From Candidatus Methanomethylophilaceae archaeon (GTDB lineage Archaea > Thermoplasmatota > Thermoplasmata > Methanomassiliicoccales > Methanomethylophilaceae), in NCBI GenBank assembly GCA_017475875.1, contig JAFVET010000021.1:1-9414 (forward strand): a stretch of 9,414 bases of DNA, written 5' to 3'. Made by a program: the position numbers and the translations under genes. Below the pieces are notes generated by a model. It was not told where the DNA came from, searched no databases, and saw only the letters and a program-made list of their open reading frames with translations. Each line of letters starts with the position of its first letter. The first letter of the stretch is position 1. This document shows, piece by piece, positions 1-6,241 of the stretch.

Positions 1-1359
1 CAGCAGCGTGACGACGATCCAGAACAGGTTCCCGGCGGGGACCTCGTACCAGAACTTGAGGTCGTCGGACAGCGGGTCCATGCTGTTGAACGGTCCCGAC
101 AGGTAGGAGAGCAGGGATTTCACGGTTCCGAACGGTGTTCCGTCTCCCCTGGCGAAGGGGTTCTTCGCGAGTTCCATGATGTGTTCCGGGGTGTAGACCG
201 TGAGTCCGGATTGTGTAGTCACCACTCCGAGGAAACCGATCGAACCGGAGGATGCCAGGACGACGTCCCCGTAGGTCTAGGTTTCGTAGTTGCCGTCGGC
301 GTCCATGACGCTGACGGTCACGACCGTAACGACGTCCCCGGGGCTGGTCCCCGCCATGAAGTCGCTGAAGCCGATGGGGTCGCTGACCAGGAACTCCTCG
401 TCTCCGGTTATCACCTTATAGAGCAGCACGCCGTACGGTATCCCGTTCTTGTCGGCCGGCGATCCGGTGGATATCGCTTTGACGAACGTACCCATCTGGA
501 TGGGTCCCGATTCCTGTGCTCCCTCTTCGGTCACGTACCGCAGCACGTAGCGTTTGGTCGGATCGAACGGATAGTCTATCGCGAAAAGGTTGCCCTTCGA
601 CTTGGTAGTGACGTCGACGAACGAGTCGGCCCCTTCTTCTTTCACGGACTCTATGATCGCCGAAGAGGGTATCCCGCCAATGTACGCGGGGGAATCGGCA
701 TCGACGGAATACACGCCCGCATCGCCCTCGTAGGGGCTCGATACGGCGGAACACGCCAGGACCATCAAAGTTATGGATATGGCCGCCACGATGGTGTTTA
801 TCGATATGCCCGCGGTGTAAACGTCCATCTTCACCCTGCGGGGTTTCGTCTTCATCTGTTCCTCGTCGGGTTCGACGAACGCTCCAAGGGGGACAACCCC
901 GTACAGGAGTCCCGTGGACTGGACGTCGACGTCGTTGGACCTCGACTGCACGCCGTGCGCGAACTCGTGGACGACCATGGCTATGAACAGCGCCGCCACA
1001 CCGTAGCTGAGGGGCATTATGGGGTTGAACCCCGGAATCGCCAGAGCGTATTCTATCCCGATGGAGCCTTGGCCTATACGGCTCGGGATGGCTATGAACG
1101 CCACTATCAGCATGTAGAGCATCATCAGCAGCAGGATCGCCGACAGGACCTTGGAGACGAACCCGAACGTCCTGCACAGCAGGGTGTGCCTGCCGAGCCT
1201 CTCCATGCTCTTGATCCCGAGGCCGGTCTTGATCATTATGGCGGGACCGTACTTGGCGAGATGGTACCTCTCCGCCTCCTGGGGGGACTTCCATACCCAT
1301 ATGTAGATGGGGATGTAGATTATCGCCAGAATTAGCAGTACGAGGTACGCTGTGTTCAT
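1..1359 (-). CDS. Site-2 protease (M50 family) with in-frame TAG at codon 361, partial at left edge
   Basis: Zinc metalloprotease of the site-2 protease family, which cleaves substrates inside the membrane. The zinc motif HEFAH is at residues 131-135 in a hydrophobic helix (about 121-138). Other likely membrane segments are at about 4-23, 70-91 and 187-206. A PDZ-like region follows, with SPAYIGGI (223-230) and SPADKNGI (300-307). Codon 361 is TAG, but the same frame stays open for 92 more codons to the window edge. The continuation looks like the same protein: GSIGFLGV resembles the end of PDZ-type inserts, and another hydrophobic segment begins at the edge. The second conserved family motif (NxxP...LDG, with the Asp zinc ligand) is not seen before the TAG, so it would have to lie downstream, off the window. 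The ATG overlaps the mptE stop as ATGA, suggesting translational coupling. It is either a pyrrolysine-containing protein or a gene broken by a nonsense mutation. Confidence 0.8.
277..279 (-). other. In-frame TAG codon inside the site-2 protease frame (possible pyrrolysine)
   Basis: The plus strand reads CTA here, so the minus-strand codon is TAG. It follows ...DADGNYET and is followed in the same frame by TYGDVVLASSGSIGFLGV. No frame change is needed to keep protein-like sequence on both sides. The meaning as pyrrolysine is inferred; a TAC-to-TAG or other nonsense mutation is also possible. Confidence 0.6.
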
Positions 1360-2066
1360 CGCCGGGTGATGTCCTTATCGGATATATAGGCCCGTGCCGG
1401 TCGAAGCATCCTTATTTCGACTCCGGGCGGGTTGAGGTCTTCGATGATGTACCTGGCCCAACGGAGTTTCTTCAGCTTGCGTGCCTGGTCGGAGCCGTCC
1501 TTCACGGAGGGGTTGTCGTAGTCGAATCCTGCGAGGTCGATGTGACGGCACCCGAAATGCCTCGCTATGCACACCGCACGGTCCCCGTCCGAGAATCCGC
1601 CGTAGCACGAGAACGTCGTGCCCTCGCTGACCTGGGAGGTCAGTATCACGGGACCGTCGAACTGTCCCGCGTAACCGCGGACCAGGTCGGTGTTGTCCCC
1701 GTGGGCGAGGATGAACGTTAGTGCGCCACGCGAGCTGAGCTCCAGCTGAGGGCCTATCGGTCCGTCCAGATCCGTCACCAGGATCTGGCACGGGATATTG
1801 GAGGAAACCACCGCGGAGGCCGCGGAGCCAGCGGCCACTATCGTGGAATCCCTGTCTATCAACGGTATCTTCGACAGTACGTCCGGCGAGTTGCCGACGA
1901 CCGTGACCTTGCCTTGGAAGAGGTGGGCGTAGTCCTCGTCGTCGACCAGGTCGCTGTTCAGCGTGACCCATTTCAGGACCTTCACGGCCTCCGAGTCCAG
2001 GAATTCGTCCAGACCGAGGTCCTTCGCTATCATGCGGTAGGTCGGCAACCACTCATTCAGCCGCAA
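1356..2066 (-). CDS. mptE: 6-hydroxymethyl-7,8-dihydropterin pyrophosphokinase MptE (DUF115)
   Basis: Cytosolic enzyme that transfers pyrophosphate from ATP to 6-hydroxymethyl-7,8-dihydropterin, a step in archaeal pterin cofactor (methanopterin/folate type) synthesis. The 236-residue protein has the family signatures in order: an N-terminal NEWLPTYRMI, VTVVGNSPDVL (a phosphate-binding type GxxPSL-like loop), VTDLDG, LAHGDN, and GGFSDGDRAV followed by LAGFDYD. I use the TTG at 2066 because MptE proteins normally begin with the xxxEWxPxY segment. A GAGGA element lies about 11 bases upstream, inside the end of the DUF373 gene. The gene overlaps the DUF373 stop by 14 bp and its own TGA overlaps the protease ATG, so the three are probably one operon. 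If the host lacks tetrahydromethanopterin, as is known for Methanomassiliicoccales, the end product of the pathway here is open. Confidence 0.88.
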   Translation of the reverse strand: MRLNEWLPTYRMIAKDLGLDEFLDSEAVKVLKWVTLNSDLVDDEDYAHLFQGKVTVVGNSPDVLSKIPLIDRDSTIVAAGSAASAVVSSNIPCQILVTDLDGPIGPQLELSSRGALTFILAHGDNTDLVRGYAGQFDGPVILTSQVSEGTTFSCYGGFSDGDRAVCIARHFGCRHIDLAGFDYDNPSVKDGSDQARKLKKLRWARYIIEDLNPPGVEIRMLRPARAYISDKDITRR

Positions 2067-3171
2067 CCTTACCAGCGTCCTCTGGGAAGATCTTCTCCGC
2101 GGCCCTGTTCTTGACCAGCGCGAGTATGACTCCGGACACCAGCTCCACGATGCCGATCACGTCGGGCCAGTTGTCCGAAACGAAGCTCTGTATCAGGTCC
2201 AGTCCCCCTATCAGGACGAGTCCGATGGAGAACAGGGACACGCACCCCATGAGCATGGTCGGGCGGAAGACGTGTTTTATCTGGTAGTCTGAGATGATAC
2301 GGCCCACAATCAGTATCGAGAAGGCCATTATCACCGGCCACACGAGGGATGCGAGGCAGTAGATCGACAGAGACACGAGGTTGGGGTTGTACGAGTCGGA
2401 CACGTCGTACACCAGCCATATCAGCGATATCACCACGACGAAGGCCGCGGTTATGGCGAAGATTATGTCCGTGTTGCGACCCATTATCCTGTTGTAGATG
2501 TACTTCCTCGTCTTGGACAGGACGGATTTGAACTCGTAGGCGTACATTATCAGGACCAGGCCGATGGCGAACACGATGAAACTGCCTGTGGTCCTGTTGA
2601 TGAGTTCCAGGTTCCCGTTCATCAGGAAGAAGATGATGTTCGGGACGATGAAGAACAGCGATATGACGCACAGTATGAACCCGAGGGGGGCGATGAACCT
2701 CTTCCTCTTCGCCGGGTCGTCGAGGATCCTGGTGATTATGTAGAACGAACCCTCAAGGCCTGGGGCCTGTTTTACGTAGACGCGTCTCACCGAATCCACC
2801 TTGACGCGGGACATGACCATCGGATAGATGTATTCGTCCTCCGCACCGTCGCCAACGAGGACCACGCGTTCGGGATTCAGTTTGTCCAGGACGATCTCCA
2901 GCTGCCTGACGAGTTCCGCATCGGATTTGTACCCCACCTTCTCGTTGCCCGTGATGAGGGCCACCTCGCAGGATTCGCCTTCGGCCCTGATCTCCTGGCA
3001 GGAGTTGATCGCCGCATACAGCGCGTTGAGGTCGGAATCCTCCGGATCCGCCATGCCCAGGGCGTTGGCGGCCTTGAGGCAGGCGTCGATCCCTATGACC
3101 GGGGCCGTGACCTTGCCCTTGACACCGAAATCGTCGTCCCTGTCCACAACAAGGACCAGAGTCTTCTTCAT
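2053..3171 (-). CDS. DUF373 family multi-pass membrane protein
   Basis: An archaeal family with no established function. The 372-residue protein has the typical soluble N-terminal half: LVLVVDRDDDFGVKGKV at 5-21, then MADPEDSDLNALYAAI at 40-55, ALITGNEKVGYKSD at 71-84, and VLVGDGAEDEYIYP around 104-117. This half is rich in acidic residues and looks like a nucleotide- or metal-binding domain. The C-terminal half has about six hydrophobic helices separated by short charged loops. The ATG at 3171 begins the conserved MKKTLVLVVDRD start. It has no Shine-Dalgarno, but a TATA element sits about 29 bases upstream, which indicates a leaderless mRNA. The open frame continues far upstream, but only as antisense to the hydrolase and aIF6. 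It is first in the probable DUF373-mptE-protease operon. Confidence 0.85.
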   Translation of the reverse strand: MKKTLVLVVDRDDDFGVKGKVTAPVIGIDACLKAANALGMADPEDSDLNALYAAINSCQEIRAEGESCEVALITGNEKVGYKSDAELVRQLEIVLDKLNPERVVLVGDGAEDEYIYPMVMSRVKVDSVRRVYVKQAPGLEGSFYIITRILDDPAKRKRFIAPLGFILCVISLFFIVPNIIFFLMNGNLELINRTTGSFIVFAIGLVLIMYAYEFKSVLSKTRKYIYNRIMGRNTDIIFAITAAFVVVISLIWLVYDVSDSYNPNLVSLSIYCLASLVWPVIMAFSILIVGRIISDYQIKHVFRPTMLMGCVSLFSIGLVLIGGLDLIQSFVSDNWPDVIGIVELVSGVILALVKNRAAEKIFPEDAGKVAAE

Positions 3172-3193
3172 GGGTGCGGTAACGCCATGGTCC

Positions 3194-3206
3194 GATAAAA
3201 TAAAAT
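3194..3206 (-). promoter_or_regulatory. TATA-type promoter for the DUF373 operon
   Basis: On the minus strand the sequence reads ATTTTATTTTATC, centred about 29 bases before the DUF373 ATG. That spacing places transcription start at or next to the ATG, i.e. a leaderless transcript, which agrees with the missing Shine-Dalgarno. Just upstream (3206-3220) lies TGGGATATCCACCCA on the minus strand, containing the palindrome GGATATCC, in the usual place for a BRE or an operator. Confidence 0.65.
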
Positions 3207-3294
3207 GGGTGGATATCCCACGCCGGTTTGGGTTTTCTTTCAGACATTGGTAACAGGTGCCGATTCGGTAATCCCTGGAATGAGATGTCCCGCG

Positions 3295-3315
3295 ACACAA
3301 GCGATTCCCTTGTGT
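3295..3315. promoter_or_regulatory. 7-bp perfect inverted repeat upstream of the hydrolase promoter (operator candidate)
   Basis: ACACAAG, then a 7-base spacer, then CTTGTGT. The repeat ends about 9 bases before the TATA element of the hydrolase gene, so a dimeric regulator bound here could act on that promoter. This is a sequence observation only; no regulator is identified. The rest of the 183-bp divergent region (3172-3354) holds the two promoters and no gene that I can see. Confidence 0.4.
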
Positions 3316-3324
3316 GACGAAACC

Positions 3325-3331
3325 AATAAAA
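3325..3331 (+). promoter_or_regulatory. TATA-type promoter for the MBL-fold hydrolase
   Basis: AATAAAA is centred 27 bases before the ATG at 3355, and no Shine-Dalgarno is present between them, so the transcript is probably leaderless. It is divergent from the DUF373 promoter. Confidence 0.6.
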
Positions 3332-3354
3332 GGAAAAGCGGTGGTTGACGGGCC

Positions 3355-4002
3355 ATGCGCATCAGATGGCACGGCCATTCGTGTTTCGAGTTCGAAGACG
3401 GCAACCTCAGACTTGTTATCGATCCCCACGACGGTCGTTCCATAGGCATCAAGCCCCCTAGCGCCTCCGCCAATCTGGTCTTGATGACGCACAACCATTA
3501 CGACCACAACGCCGCCCGCATGATTTCCGGGACGCATTCCGACCTTCTCCTGAACAACGGTCCGTTCAAGTTCAACGGAATAGACTTCAAAGGGTACCCC
3601 ACGTTCCACGACCAGGCCGGTGGTTCCCAGCGCGGCCCGAACACGATGTACCGCTTCGAGATGGAGGGGATATCGGTTCTGCACTGCGGTGACCTCGGAT
3701 GCATCCCGGACGAACAGACCCTGGCGGAGATAAGGGGCGTGGACATGATGTTCGTGCCGACCGGCGAGGTCTTCACGCTTCCGTTGGAGCAGGTCCGCAG
3801 GCTGATCGAGCTGGTCAACCCGAACATCGTCGTGCCGATGCATTACAGGTTCGGTGGTCTGACGCTTCCGATAACAGGTGTGGACGAGTTCCTCAAAATG
3901 ATACCCAGCGATTCCATATGCTACGTCGGCAACGAGATCGAGATCTCGCGCGAAGATATAGACATGAAGGAATGCTGGGTGTTCGACCGTCGAGGTCAGT
4001 AA
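3355..4002 (+). CDS. MBL-fold metal-dependent hydrolase (UlaG-like)
   Basis: Metallo-beta-lactamase-fold enzyme of 215 residues, close in pattern to the small UlaG-like archaeal/bacterial hydrolases whose substrates are mostly unknown. Metal-binding motifs are visible in order: WHGHSCF at 5-11, THNHYDHN at 45-52 (HxHxDH), TFHDQAGG near 83-90, HCGDLG around 110-115 (bridging Asp), and PMHYR near 161-165. The full set of ligands appears to be present, so an active di-metal enzyme is likely; phosphodiester, lactone or amide hydrolysis cannot be told apart from sequence. There is no signal peptide, so it should be cytosolic. It has its own leaderless promoter and converges with aIF6, overlapping its end by 7 bp. 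Confidence 0.88.
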   Translation: MRIRWHGHSCFEFEDGNLRLVIDPHDGRSIGIKPPSASANLVLMTHNHYDHNAARMISGTHSDLLLNNGPFKFNGIDFKGYPTFHDQAGGSQRGPNTMYRFEMEGISVLHCGDLGCIPDEQTLAEIRGVDMMFVPTGEVFTLPLEQVRRLIELVNPNIVVPMHYRFGGLTLPITGVDEFLKMIPSDSICYVGNEIEISREDIDMKECWVFDRRGQ

Positions 4003-4655
4003 AGGGCGAGCCCTTCTTCGATCCTGCCCATCTCGATGGGGGTCGTGTCGTCGCCGACGACCGCGCCCTTGCTGTTGGACAGTATCCCGGCACCGACCAT
4101 GCGGGAGCCGTGGTTGACAGACGACCTGACGGCTTCGACCTTCAGGACGTCCTTGATGAGTTCGACCTCGTCGTCGGTGGCGTCTATGTGGCACACGCAA
4201 CCCTTGTTGGTCGCGGAGCATATGGAACCGACGGTCTTGCAGTCGGCGATCGTCGCCGGAACGCACTCGACCCCGAGGGCGTCGGATATCGATCTGATGA
4301 CATCCTCCGGGTAATCGGGGTTGACGATGGCACCGTGGTCGTTGACCAGTATGTTGTTGCCGGCGGCGTTGAGCGGGTCGTCGACGCGGATGCACTTGGC
4401 GAACTCGCCTATCTTCTTCACCTCTCCCTCCTCGGTGAGGCCTGATACGACGGCACCGTTGGAGTTGATGGCCATGAGGGACCCGATGACGAAGGATCCT
4501 GCGATGGTGAGCAAAGTCGTTTCAACGCCGAGGGCGGCCTCAACGGTCTCTACGAACTCGTTGGAGGCGTCCCCGGCGATAAAAGCGTGGCTCTCGTTCA
4601 CCGCCGCATAGACCCCGATGTTAGGGTTTCCACCGTAGCGTGAGAGCCTCATCAT
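3996..4655 (-). CDS. eif6: Translation initiation factor aIF6 (anti-association factor)
   Basis: Binds the large ribosomal subunit and prevents premature joining with the small one. The 219-residue protein begins with MMRLSRYGGNPNIGVYAAVN, matching the conserved start of the IF6 family, and continues with the repeated pentein-type units that build its five-fold propeller (for example FVIGSLMAINSNGAVVS and NNILVNDHGAIVNPDY). Length is normal for the family. I choose the ATG at 4655 over the GTG at 4664 because a GGAGTGA element sits 5 bases before that ATG and the family N-terminus matches. That element contains the L31e stop codon. It is the last gene of the ribosomal operon here; its TGA overlaps the convergent hydrolase end. 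Confidence 0.93.
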   Translation of the reverse strand: MMRLSRYGGNPNIGVYAAVNESHAFIAGDASNEFVETVEAALGVETTLLTIAGSFVIGSLMAINSNGAVVSGLTEEGEVKKIGEFAKCIRVDDPLNAAGNNILVNDHGAIVNPDYPEDVIRSISDALGVECVPATIADCKTVGSICSATNKGCVCHIDATDDEVELIKDVLKVEAVRSSVNHGSRMVGAGILSNSKGAVVGDDTTPIEMGRIEEGLALY

Positions 4656-4660
4656 GGAAA

Positions 4661-4667
4661 TCACTCC
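4661..4667 (-). promoter_or_regulatory. Ribosome binding site of aIF6 fused to the L31e stop
   Basis: The minus strand reads GGAGTGA, 5 bases before the aIF6 ATG. Its TGA is the L31e stop codon. This favours the ATG at 4655 as the start and suggests coupled translation. Confidence 0.6.
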
Positions 4668-4924
4668 GAAAGGGAGACTTCCACGAGCCCGTCCTCGTAC
4701 TTCACCGCTTTGACGGTGATCTTGTTGGGCGGGTTGCGGATCCCACGGGCCCAGATGGCCTCGTTCACGCTGGCGTCGAACCAGATCTTGTCCTGCTCGG
4801 CCTTCATGTGCCTCGCGACGAACTCCCTGGTCTCCTTCACTGCACGGTTGGCCCTGCGGGTGCGGGGCGCCTGTTTGGTCTTCCTGAGCGGAACCACCAT
4901 GATTCTCTCGACTTCGTCTGCCAT
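4661..4924 (-). CDS. rpl31e: Ribosomal protein L31e
   Basis: Large-subunit ribosomal protein near the exit tunnel. The 87-residue protein starts MADEVERIMVVPLRKTKQ and contains the L31e core: RRANRAVKETREFVARHMK and then WFDASVNEAIWARGIRNPP (the family's VN..IW.RG.RNPP pattern). A C-terminal KYEDGLVEVSLSE closes it. The frame stays open upstream to 5011, but the extension is antisense-like sequence overlapping L39e, and a GGAGTGA element precedes the ATG at 4924. It lies between L39e and aIF6, the usual archaeal order. Confidence 0.94.
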   Translation of the reverse strand: MADEVERIMVVPLRKTKQAPRTRRANRAVKETREFVARHMKAEQDKIWFDASVNEAIWARGIRNPPNKITVKAVKYEDGLVEVSLSE

Positions 4925-4929
4925 TCGAA

Positions 4930-4936
4930 TCACTCC
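4930..4936 (-). promoter_or_regulatory. Ribosome binding site of L31e fused to the L39e stop
   Basis: The minus strand reads GGAGTGA, 5 bases before the L31e ATG, and its TGA is the L39e stop. The arrangement is identical to the one before aIF6. Confidence 0.6.
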
Positions 4937-5085
4937 TTGAGCTTGCTCATGCGCCACGACCTTCTCTTGGGGTGGCGGAGGAACTGCCTGTTGGTCCTCA
5001 TCATGACCCATGCGGGGACACGGCGGTTCTGCTTGACTTTCTTGTTGAGCCTGGTCTTCATTGCCGGGGCCTTTGTACTTGACAT
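4930..5085 (-). CDS. rpl39e: Ribosomal protein L39e (51 residues)
   Basis: Small, very basic protein that lines the archaeal/eukaryotic ribosome exit tunnel. The translation starts [20 protein letters not shown] and continues [16 protein letters not shown], then [14 protein letters not shown]. The family hallmarks KQNRRVPxWV, R-TNR and HPKRRxWRxxKLKE are all present, and 51 residues is the standard length. The ATG at 5085 follows a GAGGAGAT element (5090-5097) that overlaps the stop of the PDCD5-like gene, only 2 bases away. It is short and easily missed by gene callers. Confidence 0.95.
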   Translation of the reverse strand: MSSTKAPAMKTRLNKKVKQNRRVPAWVMMRTNRQFLRHPKRRSWRMSKLKE

Positions 5086-5087
5086 GA

Positions 5088-5417
5088 TTATCTCCTCTCT
5101 ATGGTAATCTCCCTCTTCTGAGGGATGATCTGGGCCAGGAGCTTCTTCAGCATGGCGTCGTCGATGACGTCTCTGAGCCTGCCTGACTGGGCCAACTGTA
5201 TGAGCTGCATCTCCACGCTGTCGGCCAGCTGGGGGTTCGCGAGCTTTATGTTGTTGAGCCTGTCACGGGCTTCCGGAGTCATTATCTGCCTGAGCACTGA
5301 TTGTTTCTGCATCTCGACCTGCTTGGCCTGCTCCTGCTGCTGCGCCTGTTCGGCGGCCTGCTTCTGCAGCTCTGCCATGCGTTTCTGTCTCAATGCCATC
5401 AGTTCCGGATCATCCAT
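5088..5417 (-). CDS. PDCD5/TFAR19-family DNA-binding protein
   Basis: Archaeal member of the family that includes human PDCD5 and archaeal MTH1615-type proteins: small three-helix-bundle, nucleic-acid-binding proteins whose exact role in archaea is not settled. The 109 residues begin [20 protein letters not shown], followed by a Gln/Ala-rich helix (about 16-40), then the core with [17 protein letters not shown] and [18 protein letters not shown], and the typical ending [25 protein letters not shown] lies 6 bases before the ATG at 5417. It sits 13 bp after S19e and 2 bp before L39e, the position this gene commonly has in archaea. Confidence 0.92.
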   Translation of the reverse strand: MDDPELMALRQKRMAELQKQAAEQAQQQEQAKQVEMQKQSVLRQIMTPEARDRLNNIKLANPQLADSVEMQLIQLAQSGRLRDVIDDAMLKKLLAQIIPQKREITIERR

Positions 5418-5430
5418 GCCGTTCGCCTCC

Positions 5431-5859
5431 TCACGCCTTCATCTCGTCATAGACCTCTTTAGCAGTGTTGTCTAGAAGCGACTGTCCAGCGGGGCTTATG
5501 GCACGACCTTCTTTCTCAGCGGAGACGAGATATCCCGCCGCCTCGAGCTGCATCATGCATTTCCTGGCGATGTTGCGGCTTCCCTTGACCGCTTTGTTGG
5601 GCATGGATCCCCTGTCGGCGAATCCGCCGTACTCGGCGGCGAGCTTGGAGGAGCCCATGGGCCCTTTCACGTACAGTTTTCTGAGAATGGAGGCAGCCCT
5701 AGTGTACCACCAGTCATCCTGGATGGGGGCCCTCTCAGTGTGCCTTCCAGTTTTCGCAAACTCGGCCCACGCAGGGGGAACGATGTTCTCGTTCTCCTTG
5801 AGCTTCTGGGCCGTCTTGAGAATGAGCTGTTCAGCTGGAACGTCGTAGACGGTTACCAT
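5431..5859 (-). CDS. rps19e: Ribosomal protein S19e
   Basis: Small-subunit protein specific to archaea and eukaryotes, needed for small-subunit maturation. The 142-residue translation begins MVTVYDVPAEQLI and shows the family core WAEFAKTGRHTERAPIQDDW, then WYTRAASILRKLYVKGPMG and YGGFADRG, ending with the winged-helix part QLEAAGYLVSAEKEGRAISP. The frame opens earlier (ATG at 5916), but that ATG lies inside the TATA box, and S19e proteins begin at MVTVYDVP. A GAGGTATC ribosome binding site precedes the ATG at 5859. It is the first gene of the S19e-PDCD5-L39e-L31e-aIF6 operon. Confidence 0.95.
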   Translation of the reverse strand: MVTVYDVPAEQLILKTAQKLKENENIVPPAWAEFAKTGRHTERAPIQDDWWYTRAASILRKLYVKGPMGSSKLAAEYGGFADRGSMPNKAVKGSRNIARKCMMQLEAAGYLVSAEKEGRAISPAGQSLLDNTAKEVYDEMKA

Positions 5860-5874
5860 TTTGATACCTCGCAC

Positions 5875-5888
5875 TGCCCTTGCGGGCA
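5875..5888 (-). promoter_or_regulatory. GCAA-tetraloop hairpin in the leader of the ribosomal operon
   Basis: On the minus strand TGCCC-GCAA-GGGCA forms a 5-bp stem closed by a GNRA-type tetraloop. It starts about 4 bases after the expected transcription start (near 5892, from TATA spacing) and ends about 9 bases before the GAGGT ribosome binding site of S19e. It could stabilise the 5' end or serve as a protein-binding site for feedback control; this is inference. Confidence 0.45.
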
Positions 5889-5914
5889 ATAACGAGACTC
5901 GCATTATTGATGCC

Positions 5915-5922
5915 ATATATAA
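5915..5922 (-). promoter_or_regulatory. TATA box of the ribosomal operon
   Basis: The minus strand reads TTATATAT, a near-ideal archaeal TATA box. With start about 25 bases downstream, the leader to the S19e ATG would be about 33 bases, which fits the presence of a Shine-Dalgarno, in contrast to the leaderless genes nearby. Confidence 0.75.
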
Positions 5923-5960
5923 GCATTGCTAACGCTGAAGCAGAATAATGTAAAACCAAC

Positions 5961-6050
5961 CCGTACGTTCACTCGCCCGTACGGCCCGAGGGAGAAACAC
6001 CCTCCACGGCAGAGTGCATGTGCATTCTGAACTCCGTGATCGAGTGCATG
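5961..6050. repeat. Cluster of short inverted and direct repeats
   Basis: Three elements lie in a row: CCGTACG (5961-5967) with CGTACGG (5978-5984); GAGGG (5988-5992) with CCCTC (6000-6004); and GAGTGCATG occurring twice (6012-6020 and 6042-6050) around TGCATTC (6021-6027), which can pair with either copy. The elements are upstream of the ribosomal promoter on one strand and upstream of the zinc-ribbon gene on the other. I see no gene here. Confidence 0.4.
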
Positions 6051-6079
6051 GCTAGCTAGTATTTCAAAGTTATCAATGT

Positions 6080-6202
6080 GTCCTGTCGGGTCTGACCATT
6101 CCGTGAAAAACTGGGAATCGCCGTGATTTCCGTGATGTCCGACAAGAATCACCGTCTGAAATCGACGGTTTCGGACTTCCCTTTCATACTTTCCGACAGG
6201 AC
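6080..6202. ncRNA. Candidate structured RNA (strand undetermined)
   Basis: A perfect 10-bp inverted repeat (GTCCTGTCGG at 6080-6089, CCGACAGGAC at 6193-6202) closes a 103-base interior that itself folds. GTCCGA (6137-6142) pairs with TCGGAC (6171-6176) around a hairpin ACCGTC (6151-6156)/GACGGT (6164-6169) with a 7-base loop. ATTCC (6098-6102) pairs with GGAAT (6114-6118). This gives a three-way-junction-like layout. Two tandem 9-base units, CCGTGATTT and CCGTGATGT (6121-6138), lie between the arms. It could be a leader element of the zinc-ribbon gene or a separate RNA. I do not recognise a known family. Confidence 0.35.
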
Positions 6203-6211
6203 CTAGGCAAT

Positions 6212-6219
6212 CCTTATGA
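6212..6219 (+). promoter_or_regulatory. Weak TATA-like element for the zinc-ribbon gene
   Basis: CCTTATGA is centred about 27 bases before the ATG at 6242, the leaderless spacing seen at other genes here; no Shine-Dalgarno precedes that ATG. The match to TATA is poor. Confidence 0.3.
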
Positions 6220-6241
6220 CATAGATTTATGATTCGCAACC

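Noticed and set aside
181..1335. 384-codon plus-strand frame opposite the site-2 protease
   Set aside because: Arg/His/Asp-rich shadow with no family features, opposite a gene with clear motifs and membrane helices.
3172..4395. Long minus-strand extension that would make the DUF373 protein 780 residues
   Set aside because: The added part is antisense to the hydrolase and overlaps aIF6 in another frame; it is low-complexity Arg-rich shadow sequence. The family start and a leaderless promoter both fit the ATG at 3171.
4937..5011. N-terminal extension of L31e
   Set aside because: It overlaps L39e, lacks family similarity, and the internal ATG at 4924 has a strong ribosome binding site.
5991..6034. 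5S rRNA-like fragments (GAAACACC and CATTCTGAACTCCG)
   Set aside because: The spacing between the two pieces is much larger than in 5S rRNA and the surrounding helices are absent.
6132..6159. C/D-box guide RNA (GTGATGT ... CTGA)
   Set aside because: The C box is imperfect and no correctly spaced C'/D pair follows.
6165..6195. RNase P CR-I-like sequence on the minus strand (GGGAAGTCCG)
   Set aside because: None of the other conserved RNase P regions is found at suitable distance.
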